A stretch of DNA of 64,000 nucleotides, from assembly GCF_003675325.1 (NCBI RefSeq), contig NZ_CP033073.1, positions 7,812,001-7,876,000 on the forward strand, read 5' to 3'. Source of the DNA: Streptomyces dangxiongensis. Lineage in GTDB: Bacteria; Actinomycetota; Actinomycetes; Streptomycetales; Streptomycetaceae. Each line of letters starts with the position of its first letter. Within the stretch, counting starts at the first letter, position 1. Below are positions 8,850 through 19,900 of this stretch, in pieces. The notes beneath the pieces are model-generated. The model did not search any database, was not told the DNA's origin, and saw only the letters and a program-made list of their open reading frames with translations. Made by a program: the position numbers and the translations under genes.

Positions 8850-10275
8850 CCCCTGTCGAACCGATGACCTGGGGGGTGGTGCCACCGGGCCCGAGAGGCG
8901 CCGTCGGAGACGCTGATGAGAGGCCCGACCACCGCCCGGCCGTGCGCAATGCACGGCACCTGGTGGGCGGCAGGTCTGCATAACGTGGATGCGCGCACGA
9001 CGCCGACGCCCCGGCCAGCACCGCACGAACCCGCCTCGGAGGATGGCTTGTACGACAGCGACGAGATAGGCGTCTTCCTGGGCCTGGATGTCGGCAAGAG
9101 TGCCCATCACGGGCTCGGGCTCACCCCGGCCGGGAAGAGGGTCTTCGACAAGCAGCTGCCCAACACCGAACCCAGGTTACGGGCCGTCTTCGACAAGTTG
9201 AAGGCCAAGTTCGGCACCGTCCTGGTCATCGTGGACCAGCCCGCCTCCATCGGGGCCCTGCCGCTCACGGTCGCTCGCGATGCCGGCTGCAAGGTCGCCT
9301 ACCTGCCCGGACTCGCCATGCGGCGGATCGCTGACCTCTACCCCGGCGAGGCGAAGACCGACGCGAAGGACGCCGCGGTCATCGCCGACGCGGCCCGCAC
9401 CATGCCGCACACCCTGCGCTCACTGGAACTGACCGACGAGATCACCGCCGAACTGACCGTGCTCGTCGGATTCGACCAGGACCTCGCGGCCGAGGCCACC
9501 CGCACCAGCAACCGCATCCGCGGCCTGCTCACCCAGTTCCACCCGTCGCTGGAACGCGTCCTCGGCCCCCGGCTCGACCATCAGGCCGTCACCTGGCTGC
9601 TGGAACGCTACGGATCCCCGGCCGCGCTGCGAAAGGCCGGCCGCCGACGGCTCGTCGAGCTGATCCGGCCCAAGGCACCCCGGATGGCGAAGCGGCTGAT
9701 CGACGATGTCTTCGACGCGCTCGATGAGCAGACCGTCGTCGTTCCGGGAACAGGCACGCTCGACATCGTGATCCCCTCGCTGGCCCGCTCGCTCGGCGCC
9801 GTCCACGAACAACGCCGGGCGACAGAAGCCCAGATCACAGCCCTGCTGGAGGACCACCCTCTTTCGAAGGTCCTGACGTCGCTGCCCGGCGTCGGCGTCA
9901 GGACCGCCGCCACACTGCTGGTCACCGTCGGCGACGGCACCAGCTTCCCCACCGCCGCCCACCTGGCCTCCTACGCCGGCCTCGCCCCGACCACGAAGTC
10001 ATCGGGCACCTCGATCCACGGCGAACATGCCCCACGCGGCGGCAACCGGCAGCTCAAACGCGCGATGTTCCTGTCCGCGTTCGCCTCCCTGCACGATCCC
10101 GCCTCCCGCACCTACTACGACAAGTGCCGCAGCAGAGGAAAGACCCACACACAGGCCCTCCTCCGCCTCGCCCGACAACGGATCAACGTGTTGTTCGCAA
10201 TGCTCCGCGACGGCACCTTCTACGAACCCAGAACCCCACGCCTCGCTTGACGAAAGACATAGAGGCACCCCCCCG
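8850..10275 (+). mobile_element. IS110-family insertion sequence (approximate limits)
   Basis: The limits are estimates, because IS110 elements lack clear terminal inverted repeats. The left part holds a non-coding leader with CCCCCC...GGGGGG arms (about 8850-8878) and the short palindrome GTGCGCAATGCAC (8942-8954). The right end probably lies in the 43 bases between the transposase stop and the P450 start, near AGACATAGAGGCACCCCC. Confidence 0.6.
9048..10250 (+). CDS. IS110 family transposase
   Basis: About 400 residues with the two-part IS110 layout: an N-terminal RuvC-like DEDD domain (FLGLDVGKSAHHG, VIVDQPAS, then KTDAKDAAVIADAART) and a C-terminal Transposase_20 domain (LPGVGVRTAATLL, ASYAGLAPTTKSSG, RGGNRQLKRAMF). 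All parts look intact. The start is taken as the TTG at 9048 because GGAGGA (9038-9043) precedes it and YDSDEIGVFLGLDVGK is the normal N-terminus of this group; the frame stays open upstream but without homology. It contains a TTA leucine codon at 9177, so translation would need the bldA tRNA in Streptomyces. Confidence 0.92.
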   Translation: MYDSDEIGVFLGLDVGKSAHHGLGLTPAGKRVFDKQLPNTEPRLRAVFDKLKAKFGTVLVIVDQPASIGALPLTVARDAGCKVAYLPGLAMRRIADLYPGEAKTDAKDAAVIADAARTMPHTLRSLELTDEITAELTVLVGFDQDLAAEATRTSNRIRGLLTQFHPSLERVLGPRLDHQAVTWLLERYGSPAALRKAGRRRLVELIRPKAPRMAKRLIDDVFDALDEQTVVVPGTGTLDIVIPSLARSLGAVHEQRRATEAQITALLEDHPLSKVLTSLPGVGVRTAATLLVTVGDGTSFPTAAHLASYAGLAPTTKSSGTSIHGEHAPRGGNRQLKRAMFLSAFASLHDPASRTYYDKCRSRGKTHTQALLRLARQRINVLFAMLRDGTFYEPRTPRLA

Positions 10276-10293
10276 CACAGCCCAAGGAGTGCC

Positions 10294-11493
10294 ATGACGA
10301 CGCCCGGCATCCTCGATCTCGCCGCGCTGGGCGAGCACTTCGTCAGGGACCCCTATCCGGTGTACGCGGCCCTGGGCGAGCGGGGCCCGGTGCACCGGGT
10401 ACGGCTGCCCGAGGGGGTCGAGGGGTGGCTCGTCGTCGGGTACGAGGCCGCCCGGGCCGCGCTCGCCGATCCCCGGCTCGCCAAGTCGTGGGAGCGGGCC
10501 GCGCCGACGCTCTCCCTGGTACGACCGGCCTCCGGACCCAACATGCTCAACTCCGACCCGCCGGATCACGGGCGGCTGCGCAAGCTCGTCGTCCGCGAGT
10601 TCACCCCGCGCCGCGTCGAGGGACTCGCCCCGCGCGTCGAGGAGATCACCGAGGCGCTGCTCGACGCGATGCTGGCGCACCCGGACGGACGCGCCGATCT
10701 CGTCGAGGCCCTGTCGTTCCCGCTGTCCATGTCCGTGATCTGCGAACTCCTCGGCGTGCCGTCGCTCGACCGCACCGCCTTCCGGACGTGGAGCACCGAC
10801 GTGTTCTCGCACCCCGATCCGGTGGTGCGCAAGACGGCGAGCCAGGAGATGGGCGGCTACCTGGCCCGGCTGCTGGACGACAAGCGCCGCGCCCCGGGCG
10901 ACGACCTGATGAGCGCCCTGGTCCGCACCAGCGACGACGACGGCGACCGGCTCAGCCCCGAGGAACTGATCGGCACCGCCTGGCTGTTGCTGGTGGCGGG
11001 TCACGAGACCACCGCCAACCTGATCGCCAACGGCGTGCTGGCGCTGCTGACCCACCCCGATCAACTCGCGGTACTGCGCGAGGACATGACGCTGATCGAC
11101 GCGGCGGTGGAGGAGATGCTGCGCTACGACGGACCGGTGGAGGCGGCGACCTTCCGCTTCACCACCGAACCCGTCGGCATCGGCGGCACGGTGATCCCCG
11201 GCGGCGGCGAGCTCGTCCTCGTCGTCGTGGCCGACGCCAACCGCGACCCTGCGCGCTTCCCCGACCCCGACCGCTTCGACATCCGCCGCCCCGCGCACGG
11301 CCACATCGCCTTCGGCCACGGCATTCACCACTGCCTCGGCGCCCCGCTCGCGCGGATGGAGGCACGCATCGCCGTCCGGGCCCTGCTGCGGCGCTGCCCC
11401 GGCCTCGGCCTGGACGTCCACCCGGCGGCCGTGACCTGGCGTCCGGGCATGCTCGTGCACGGCCCGCGGCGGCTTCCGGTGCGATGGGTGTGA
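10294..11493 (+). CDS. Cytochrome P450 (CYP105/CYP107-like)
   Basis: A 399-residue soluble bacterial P450. Visible are the I-helix oxygen-binding motif AGHETT, the K-helix EEMLRY (ExxR), and the heme-binding loop FGHGIHHCLGAPLARME with the cysteine ligand, so the enzyme should be active with ferredoxin-type partners. AAGGAG at 10284-10289 sits 4 nt before the ATG, whereas a longer open frame upstream runs through the IS110 gene antisense to no known protein. It is the first gene of the peptide cluster on this strand, and an oxidative tailoring role is inferred from context. The IS110 right end lies within about 40 bp, so its own promoter may have been lost or replaced. Confidence 0.92.
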   Translation: MTTPGILDLAALGEHFVRDPYPVYAALGERGPVHRVRLPEGVEGWLVVGYEAARAALADPRLAKSWERAAPTLSLVRPASGPNMLNSDPPDHGRLRKLVVREFTPRRVEGLAPRVEEITEALLDAMLAHPDGRADLVEALSFPLSMSVICELLGVPSLDRTAFRTWSTDVFSHPDPVVRKTASQEMGGYLARLLDDKRRAPGDDLMSALVRTSDDDGDRLSPEELIGTAWLLLVAGHETTANLIANGVLALLTHPDQLAVLREDMTLIDAAVEEMLRYDGPVEAATFRFTTEPVGIGGTVIPGGGELVLVVVADANRDPARFPDPDRFDIRRPAHGHIAFGHGIHHCLGAPLARMEARIAVRALLRRCPGLGLDVHPAAVTWRPGMLVHGPRRLPVRWV

Positions 11494-11792
11494 CCGGGCT
11501 GCCGCGCACGTGCGGATAAGTGCAGAGCCGCTGTCTTTCCGGACAGTGAATTCCGGGACGCGATTCCCCGTGACATCACGGACGTAGAGTGCCCTCGATC
11601 GGCTCTGATCGGGGATTTCGACGCGCCCTTGTGACGATTGATCCTTCCTCCCCCGTGACCCGCCACAGCCTCCTACGGCCGGAATCCCTTATCGGGTCCG
11701 GGGATTTCTCCATGCGGTGCTGGACCGGCCTCGCGTGAAAGCGCCCGGCCGGGTTCAGAGATGTATCGGCAACCAAAAACGAGGCACATGCG

Positions 11793-13358
11793 GTGAACAT
11801 GCTCAACCAGTGGCCGGCCCGGCTCGTCCCCGCGGGGCTGGCCTTCGCTCTGTTGACGGGGTGTACCAGCCTCGGCGAAAGCACCCCCGTGGTGGTCGGA
11901 ATGTCCGACGACGTGCTGGCCACGGACCCCGCTTCCGGCTACGACCCCGGCTCATGGCTGTTGTTCAACAACGTCTTCCAGTCGCTGCTCAGCTTCCCCA
12001 GCGGGGGCACGGAGCCGGAGCCGGACGCCGCCGAGGTATGCAGCTTCACGGACGGCCGGGCCCGGGTGTACAAGTGCCGCCTCAAGGACGGTCTCCGGTT
12101 CAGCAACGGCGACCCCCTCACCGCGGAGGACGTCAAGTTCTCCTTCGACCGCACCCTGCGGATCGACAACGCGGCCGGCCCGGCGGTCATGTTCGGCACG
12201 CTCGACAGCATCCAGACGCCGAACGACAAGACGGTCGTCTTCAGACTGAAGGTCCCCGACGCCACCTTCCCCAGCAAGATCGCCTCCGGCGCCGGTTCCA
12301 TCGTGGACCACCGCCAATACCGCGGGGACGAGCTGCGCACGGACGGCGGGGCGGTCGGGTCCGGCCCTTACCGGCTGGAGTCCTTCGGCAAGGGCGAGGC
12401 GGTCTTCTCGGTCAACGAGCGGTACAAGGGGAACGCCCGGGTGAAGAACTCCGGTGTGACACTGAAGTTCTTCCACGGACACCAGGACGCCCTCAAGGAA
12501 GCCGTACTCGACGACAAGGTCGACGTCGCCTACCGCGGCCTGACCGCGCAGGACATCTCCGGCATCGACCAGCAGATCGGCCGCAAGGACGTCGACGTCG
12601 TCGAGGGCGGCAGCGCGGAGGTCCAGCATCTGGTCTTCAACATGCACGACCCCGTGGCCGGGAGATCCTCCGTGCGCGAGGCCATCGCCCATGTGCTCGA
12701 CCGGGACGCCCTCGTCAGAGAGGTCTACCGGGACACGGCGATCCCGCTGTACTCGATCGTCCCGGCCGGTATCGGCGGCCACACCACGGCCTTCTTCGAC
12801 AGGTACGGTGGCCGCCCGTCCACAGCCGAGGCCACCGCCCTGCTGCGCGCCGACGGCATCACCGACAGGGTGAGGCTGACCCTCTGGTCCACCCCCGTCC
12901 GCTACGGCCCGGCCACGGACCAGGAAATGCACGCGATCGCCGATCAGCTCAACGCCAGCGGGCTGTTCGACACCGACGTGAAGTCCGTGCCGTTCGACCG
13001 CTACGAGCGGGACATCGCCGCGGGCACCTACGGCGTCTACGTCAAAGGCTGGGTGCCGGACTACCCCGACGCCGACAACTTCACGGCCCCCCTCTTCGGC
13101 CGGGGCAACGTGCTGGGCAACCACTACGAGAACAGCACCCTCACCGACGAGCTGATCCCGCGCACCGCCGCAGTCAGCGACCGCATGGCCGCCGAGGGGG
13201 AGTTCGCCCAGATCCAGGACATCGTGGCCCGGCAGGTGCCCGTCCTGCCGGTGTGGCAGGCCAAGCAGTACGCGGTCGTCCGCGACGGCGTCCACGGCGT
13301 CGACTACTGCCTGGACGCGTCCACGGTGTTCCGGTTCTGGGAACTCAGCAAGGACTGA
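11793..13358 (+). CDS. Peptide/nickel-type ABC transporter substrate-binding lipoprotein (SBP family 5)
   Basis: 521 residues. The N-terminus is a lipoprotein signal ending in the lipobox LLTGC, so the protein should be anchored on the outer face of the membrane. The mature part follows the DppA/OppA fold (LKDGLRFSNGDPLTAEDVKFSFDR region, FNMHDPVAGRSSVREAIAHVLDR, then GWVPDYPDADNF near the end). GTG at 11793 with GAGG 8 nt upstream is preferred; an ATG six bases later is possible. No permease or ATPase partner is encoded nearby, so it is an orphan binding protein. Placed between the P450 and mbtH, it may bind a peptide product or precursor, which is inference. Confidence 0.87.
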   Translation: MNMLNQWPARLVPAGLAFALLTGCTSLGESTPVVVGMSDDVLATDPASGYDPGSWLLFNNVFQSLLSFPSGGTEPEPDAAEVCSFTDGRARVYKCRLKDGLRFSNGDPLTAEDVKFSFDRTLRIDNAAGPAVMFGTLDSIQTPNDKTVVFRLKVPDATFPSKIASGAGSIVDHRQYRGDELRTDGGAVGSGPYRLESFGKGEAVFSVNERYKGNARVKNSGVTLKFFHGHQDALKEAVLDDKVDVAYRGLTAQDISGIDQQIGRKDVDVVEGGSAEVQHLVFNMHDPVAGRSSVREAIAHVLDRDALVREVYRDTAIPLYSIVPAGIGGHTTAFFDRYGGRPSTAEATALLRADGITDRVRLTLWSTPVRYGPATDQEMHAIADQLNASGLFDTDVKSVPFDRYERDIAAGTYGVYVKGWVPDYPDADNFTAPLFGRGNVLGNHYENSTLTDELIPRTAAVSDRMAAEGEFAQIQDIVARQVPVLPVWQAKQYAVVRDGVHGVDYCLDASTVFRFWELSKD

Positions 13359-13397
13359 GCCCGACACACATCCCGCCCCACGGAGAGAAGAAGACCG

Positions 13398-13610
13398 ATG
13401 GACAACCCGTTCGAGCAGCCCGACGCGCGGTACCTCGTCCTGGTGAACGACGCAGCGCAGTACTCGCTGTGGCCGAGCCGTGCCGCCGTACCGGCGGGAT
13501 GGTCCGTGGCCCTGGCGGCCGCGAGCCGGCAGGCCTGCCTCGATCATGTCGAGGCACACCGGCCGGACCCCCGCCCCAGGAGCGTGGACGGGGCCGCGCA
13601 CACCGGCTGA
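13398..13610 (+). CDS. MbtH-like protein
   Basis: A 70-residue MbtH-family protein, a small partner that binds and activates or stabilises NRPS adenylation domains. Typical features are the start MDNPFEQPDARYLVLVND, the Ser-Leu-Trp motif (YSLWPS) and PAGW (residues about 28-35); the C-terminal helix is slightly divergent. GGAGAGAAG lies about 8 nt upstream, and the gene begins 39 nt after the binding-protein gene, so the two are probably co-transcribed. It is the only MbtH copy here and presumably serves the four adenylation domains downstream. Confidence 0.92.
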   Translation: MDNPFEQPDARYLVLVNDAAQYSLWPSRAAVPAGWSVALAAASRQACLDHVEAHRPDPRPRSVDGAAHTG

Positions 13611-13626
13611 GACGGAGCACCGTACC

Positions 13627-13660
13627 GCCGGGGCCCGCGTCACCGGCGGCGGGCCCCGGC
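13627..13660. terminator. Bidirectional terminator between mbtH and the minus-strand NRPS
   Basis: A perfect 12-bp stem, GCCGGGGCCCGC (13627-13638) with GCGGGCCCCGGC (13649-13660), and a 10-nt loop. It lies between two convergent genes, 17 bases after the mbtH stop and just beyond the NRPS stop. Confidence 0.75.
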
Positions 13661-13667
13661 ATGGTCG

Positions 13668-16597
13668 TTAGCCGGGTTGGCGCAGGTCGGTCACCACCGC
13701 GGCCAGGCCCCGGACGGTCGGTGCGTCGAAGAACGCGTGCAGCGGCACCTCGACGCCCAGCCGTTCCAGGATCCTCGCCGAGATCCGGGACATCGTGATC
13801 GAGTGGCCGCCGAGGTCGAAGAGATCGTCGGTGTCGCCCAGATCCGGGACCCGCAGCACCTCGCACCAGATCCGCCGTACCGCGTCGAGCGGGTCCTCCG
13901 GGTCCGCCTCCGGCGCGGGGGCCGCGTCCGGCGGGGACGGGAGCGCCGCGCGGTCGAGCTTGCCGTTCGGGGTGGTCGGGAGGGCGCCGAGGGCGACGAA
14001 CGCCTCGGGCACCATGTACGCCGGCAGCGACGCCGCCAGCGCGCGCCTCAGTGCGCCCTCGTCCGCCTCGCCGACGACGTACCCCACCAGCCCGCCCTCC
14101 CGCACGGCGGCGGCGGCGTGGTCCACCCCGGGTACGGCGAGCAGCCGGGACTCGATCTCGCCCAGCTCGATCCGGTAGCCCCTGAGCTTGATCTGGTCGT
14201 CGGACCTGCCGAGGAACTCCAGCCGCCCGTCGCCGCGCCGGCGCACCCGGTCTCCGGTGCGGTACATACGGCTGCCCGGCGGCCCGAACGGGTCGGGCAG
14301 GAACCGCTCCCGGTCCAGCTCCGGCCGGCCGAGGTAGCCACGGGCGAGTCCGGCGCCGGCGAGGTGGAGGTCACCGGGGACGCCCCCGGGACGGGCGTCA
14401 GGCGTTCGTCGAGCACGTAGGCCCGGGTGTTCGCCAGCGGACGGCCGATCGTCACCCGCTCCGGCTCGGGACCGATCTCGTCCGCCGTCGCCCAGACGGT
14501 CACCTCGGTCGGCCCGTACAGGTTGACGAGTCTGCCCACCGCCGGGCGCAACCGCCGGGCCAGCGGCAGGGGGAGTGCCTCGCCTCCGGTGATCGCGGTG
14601 ATCCCGGGCGCGGCGAAGCCGGCGTCCAGGAGCATCGCCCATCCGGTCGGGGTCGCCTGCATGTGGGTGACCCGCTGCCGCTCGGCCAGGTCGCGCAGCG
14701 CCGAGCCGTCACGCGACTGGGTCTCGCTCGCCATGACCACCGCGCCACCGGTGACCAGGGGCAGGAAGAACTCCGGGACGGACATGTCGAACGCGGCCGA
14801 CGCCGACGCCAGCCAGCGGTCGCCCGGCCGGGACCCCAGCAGGTCCCGCATCGACAGCAGCAGGTTGACCAGCGACCGGTGCTCGATCCGCACGCCCTTG
14901 GGGCGGCCGGTCGAGCCGGAGGTGTAGATGACATAGGCCAGGTCGTCGGGGGCCGGCGACGGGACGGCCCCGGGGCCGGGCGCGACGGGGTCCTCGGCGG
15001 CGGCCGCGAGGTCGCCGTCCCCCAGCCGGTGGGCGGCGCGGGAGTCCGCGACGACGAACGCGAGCCGTTCCGCCGGGTACGTCGTGTCGAGCGGGACGTA
15101 GGCCGCCCCGGCTTGCAGGACACCGAGCAGGCCGGCCGGCAGCAGCTCGGTCCGGCTCGCCGCCACCACGACGAGGTCTCCCGGACAGATGCCCTCGGCG
15201 CGCAGCCGGCCGGCGACCCTGGTGGCGGCGGCGTCCAGCTCGGCGTAGGTGAGCCGCCGATCCCCGTGGATGACGGCGACGGCATCGGGCGTGCGCGCGA
15301 CCTGCTCCGCGAACAGCCCCGGGACGGTCGTCGCCGGACGGCCCACGGCCGGCCCGTGGTGACCGGCGAGCAGACGGTCCCGCTCCTCCGGGTCCAGCAG
15401 GTCGAGCCGGGCCGGCCCGGTGTCCGGGGCGGTGGCGATGTGGGTCAGCGCGGACAGCCAGTGCCGGCCGATGCCGCGGACGTCGTCGTCCGTCAGCGAC
15501 TCCCGCGGGTACCGGAGGACCGCGTCGATGCCGTCCGGCCCGTCCAGCAGGGTGATGTCGAGGGTGTGGCGGACCGTGGCGTCCCGGGGTGTCCGGTCCA
15601 CCGTGGCGACGACACCGGGGAAGCGCGGCGCCGGGGACCACCGGCTGTAGGCCAGGTGGACCGGGGCCGGCGCCGTCCCCGCTCCGACGCGTGAGAGCGG
15701 GACGTCGCGCACCCGGTGGAGTTCCCGCAGCCCGGAGCTGACCCCGCGGGCGAAGTCCGCGAACGGGGTGTCGCCCCGCGGGGCGGAGGAGAAGGGCAGC
15801 TCGTTGACATGGGCGCCGATGCGTGAGTGCTCGCCCGGTGTACGCGTGTCGAAGCCGAGAGCCGTGACCGGTGCGGTGTTGCCGTAGCGGAACAGAACGG
15901 CGTGCACGGATGCCACCATCAGCACATGAGGGGTGACGCCGATGCGCTCCGCCACGTCATGGAGCCTGTCCCGCAGCGTCGCCGGTATCCGCAACTCCAC
16001 CGCCGCGCCGTGCCGTACGCCCCCGACGGCGCCGTCCAGGCCGGGGAGCAGCAGGTCGCCGTCGACCGGGTGGTCCGCCCAGTACCGCTCGGCGAGCGGC
16101 AGCGCGGCGGTGATCCGCTGCTCCGCGCTTCCGACGGATGCGGGTTCCGGCAGTCCGGGATCGCCACCCAGGACCTCCGCGCGGTAGAACGCGGCGAGAT
16201 CGGTCACGAACACCTCCACCGACTCCCGGTCGAAGACCAGCCGGTGGGCGACGACCAGCAGCCGGTGCTCGCGTGTTCCGTCCGTCTGCACCACCAGGCG
16301 GCACAGCGGACCGCAGGCGGGGTCGAACGGGACGGTGAGGTGCTTCCTCACGGCCTCCGGCCCGGGCCGCTCGACCCTCAGCCCCGGCCGGGCCGCGGCG
16401 GGCGCGCCGTCCCGCTGCCCGACGGCGCGGGTGAGGACAGGATGCCTGTCCAGTACGGCGCCACAGGCGCGGTCCAGCGCGGCGAGATCGAGATCACCGT
16501 GGAAGGCCACGGAGAACGACAGGTGGTGCACGGCACCACCGTCGTCGGGCACCCCTTCGGACGGGACGACAGGGGGGCTGGCCGGAAGGTCGCGCAT
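13668..16597 (-). CDS. NRPS module C*-A-PCP, Gly-like A domain, one apparent frameshift
   Basis: If one missing base is restored near 14383-14387 (a run of five Cs on the plus strand), the gene encodes 976 residues. Order: condensation-like domain (about 1-420), adenylation domain (430-870; [32 protein letters not shown]) and one carrier domain with LFDLGGHSI. There is no thioesterase. Hand-reading the A-domain pocket gives D-M-P-Q-I-G-L-V-W, close to glycine codes. The condensation HHxxxDG core reads HRLVFDR, so the catalytic second His is Arg. The gene is divergent from the Phe NRPS. With Gly loading it could supply the acyl-glycine unit I remember from rimosamides. No strong ribosome site precedes the ATG at 16597. 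Confidence 0.85.
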
Positions 16598-16970
16598 GGA
16601 ACAGATCCGTTCACCGTCATGTGAATCCCGGCGGGGCGTTCCCGGGGACTGCGGCCGGGGACCGCCCCGCGCCGACCGGAGAACTCAATCTGGCTGGACT
16701 TCATCGCCTCAAGCAATATCCCACCAGTCGGAAACACTCTGCCCCATCGCACATTCACCGTGCCCCGAAGAGCAATTGACAGTATCTCGGGGTGCATCAA
16801 TGATCGGTGTGTCGACGGGCCCCGTAAACGGAGGCCCGAGTTGTTTCCGCGGTCCTGACATGTGGCACCGCGCGGAGCGGACAGGCGTGGCCTGGCCCCC
16901 TGCCCATCACCCGGAAACTCCTTTCCGATCACCCTGGACACAGGTGTCCTGCCGAGGGGAAGAGCCAACC
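16598..16970. other. Divergent control region between the two NRPS operons
   Basis: 373 bases with lower GC than the flanking genes. It contains a consensus TTGACA box and the ribosome site (GAGGGGAAG) of the Phe NRPS. No pathway-specific regulator gene occurs anywhere in the cluster, so control from outside the window is likely. Confidence 0.5.
16776..16804 (+). promoter_or_regulatory. Candidate sigma-70-type promoter for the NRPS/PKS operon
   Basis: TTGACA (16776-16781), a 17-base spacer, then AATGAT (16799-16804; four of six match TATAAT). It lies about 170 bases before the GTG of the Phe NRPS and points along the operon. No experimental start is known. Confidence 0.4.
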
Positions 16971-19900
16971 GTGCCCGCGAACCAGACATTCCACGATCCT
17001 GCCCGCGTGCCCGCGGGAGCGGCACCTCGGCAGCTCACCGCCGCGGTGCCGCGGACGAGCAGGACAGGGCTGCTGGTGTCCTCCTTCGCACAGCAGCGGC
17101 TCTGGTTCCTGGCCCAGATGCACGGCGTGAGCGAGGCCTACCACATGCCGCTGGCGTTCGAGTTGCGGGGACCGCTGGACCGCGGCGCGCTGACCCGTGC
17201 GCTCGACCGGCTGGTCGACCGGCACGAAGCGCTGCGCACCCGCCTGGTCGCCACGGCCGGTGAGGTCTTCCAGCACGTCGCCCCGGCCGGACAGGGCTTC
17301 GCACTGCAGACGCACGACCTGGCCGGCCGTTCCGATCCGGAAGCCGAGCTGGCCGTCCTGCACCAGGAGGAGGCCACCGCGCCGTTCGACCTCGCCCGGG
17401 GCCCGCTGTTCCGCGGCCGGCTGGTGACCCTGGAGCCGGAACGGCACGTGCTGCTGATCACCGCCCACCACATCATGTCGGACGGCTGGTCGACCGGCGT
17501 GTTCAACCGGGAGCTGGGGGAGCTGTACACGGCGTTCCACGAGGGCGCGGACGATCCGCTGCCGCCGCTGCCCGTGCAGTACGCCGACTTCGCGGCCTGG
17601 CACCGGAAGCTGCCCGAGGACGTGGCGGCCCGTCAGTCCGCGTACTGGAGCGACGCCCTGGCGGACGCGCCCGCCCTGATCGACCTGCCGGCCGATCGGC
17701 CGCGCCCGGCCCACCAGGACCACCGGGGCGCGCGGCTGCGCCTGGAGTTCGACGCGGAACTCACCACCGCCCTGAAGGCGCTGAGCCGGCGCACCGGCAC
17801 CACCCTGTTCATGACCGTGCTGGCCGGGTGGGCGCTGGTGCTCTCCCGGACGTCCGGGCAGACGGACGTGGTGATCGGCACGCCCACGGCCAACCGCCGC
17901 CGTACGGAACTCGAAGGCCTCATCGGCTTCTTCGTCAACAGCCTGGCACTGCGCGTCGACCTCTCCGGCGACCCGTCGGTGGCCGAGCTGCTGAAGCGGG
18001 TGCGCGGTGTGACGCTGTCGGCGCTGGCGCATCAGGACCTGCCGTTCGAGCGGGTGGTGGAGCTGGTCAACCCGCCCCGCAGCCCGGCCCACACGCCGCT
18101 GTTCCAGGTCATGTTCGCCTGGCAGAACACCGAGGGCGGCGAGCTGACCCTGCCGGGCCTCGACGTGACGCCGCTGGGACCGCCGCATGCCGCGGCCAAG
18201 TTCGACCTGGCCCTGTCGCTGGGGGAGGAGGACGGCCGTGTCGTCGGCACCCTGGACTACGCCGGTGCGCTGTTCGACACCGAGACGGTCGAACGCCACT
18301 GCCGGCAGCTACGGCGGGTGCTGGTCCAGATGGCCGCCGCGCCGGAACGGCCGGTGACCTCGCTGGAGCTGCTGTCCCGGCAGGAGCGCGCACAACTGCT
18401 GGACGGGTGGAACGACTCGGCGCGCGAGGTCTCCGCGATGCCCTTCCCCGCGCTGTTCGAGGAGCGGGTGCGCAGGTCCCCGGAGGCGGTGGCGGTGGAG
18501 TTCGGTCCGCTGTCGCTGTCGTACGGGGAGCTGAACGCGCGGGCGAACCGGCTGGCCCGGCAGCTTGCCCGGCTCGGCGTGGGGCCCGAGCGGGTGGTGG
18601 CGGTGGTGTTGCCCCGCTCGGTGCGGTGGCTGGTGGCGATCCTGGCGGTGATGAAGGCGGGCGGCGCTTATCTGCCGGTGGACCCCGCTTACCCGGCCGA
18701 GCGGATCGCGTACATGCTCGACGACGCCGAACCGGCGTGCGTCCTCACCGACGTGGCCACCGCGCACACCCTGCCCGGCACGATCGCCCCGCTGCTGCTG
18801 GACGACACCGGGGCCGCCCCGGCCGGGCCGGCGGGGACGGCCGACCTGACCGACGCCGAGCGCGGTGCCCCGCTGCGGCCGGACTCCCCGGCGTACGTCA
18901 TCCACACCTCCGGGTCGACCGGCCGGCCCAAGGGCGTCGTCGTCACCCATGCGGGCATCGCCGGCCTCTCGGCGAGCCAGATCGAGCGCCTGGACGTCAC
19001 CCCGGACAGCCGCGTGCTCCAGTTCGCCTCACCGAGCTTCGACGCCGCCACCTGGGAGGTGTGCATGGCGTTGCTCGCCGGCGCGCGGCTGGTGATGGCC
19101 CCGGCCGAGGAACTGCTGCCGGGCGAGGGCCTGGCCGGGGTGGTGCGCCGGCACGCCGTGACCCATGCCACGCTGCCCCCCGCGGCATTGTCGGTACTGC
19201 CGGAGGACGCCCTGCCGGCCGGGATCACCCTGGTCGTGGCGGGTGAGGCCTGCCCGCCGGCCCTGGTGGGGAAGTGGTCGGCCGGCCGCCGCATGATCAA
19301 CGCGTACGGCCCGACCGAGACCACGGTCTGTGCCACGATGAGCGCCCCGCTGTCCGAAGCCGTGACCCCGCCCATCGGTACGCCCGTCGCCAACACCCGC
19401 GTGTATGTGCTCGACGCCCGCCTGCAACCCGTCCCGCCGGGAGTCCGCGGAGAGCTGTACGTCGCCGGTCCGGGCCTGGCCCGCGGCTACCTCGGCCGTC
19501 CGGGACTGACGGCGCAGCGGTTCGTCGCCGACCCCTACGGCCCGCCCGGCACCCGTATGTACCGCACCGGGGACCTGGCACGGTGGCGCGCCGACGGACG
19601 GCTGGAGTTCCTCGGACGCGCCGACCACCAGGTGAAGGTGCGCGGCTTCCGCGTCGAACCCGGCGAGATCGAGGCGGCGCTGCTGCGGCAGCCGGGAGTC
19701 CTGGAGGCCGCGGTACTGGCGGAGCGCGACGAGACGGGCGAGACGCGCCTGGTGGCCGTGATCGCCCGGGGCGAGGCCGCACCGCGGCCGGCGGGCGAAT
19801 GGCGCGCCGCTCTCGCGCGCGGCCTTCCCGCCTACATGCTCCCCGAACTGTTCGTCGAGGTGCCCCGGCTGCCGTGGACCGCCCACGGCAAGACCGACCG

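Noticed and set aside
7189..9021. 610-codon minus-strand frame opposite the permease
   Set aside because: The permease frame has typical membrane segments and motifs; the antisense product is hydrophilic with no family pattern.
11717..13798. 693-codon plus-strand frame over the binding-protein gene
   Set aside because: Out-of-frame shadow; the overlapping frame from 11793 has a lipobox and SBP family 5 motifs.
16335..16970. N-terminal extension of the Phe NRPS
   Set aside because: This part is antisense to the other NRPS and then intergenic; homology begins only after the GTG at 16971, which has a good ribosome site.
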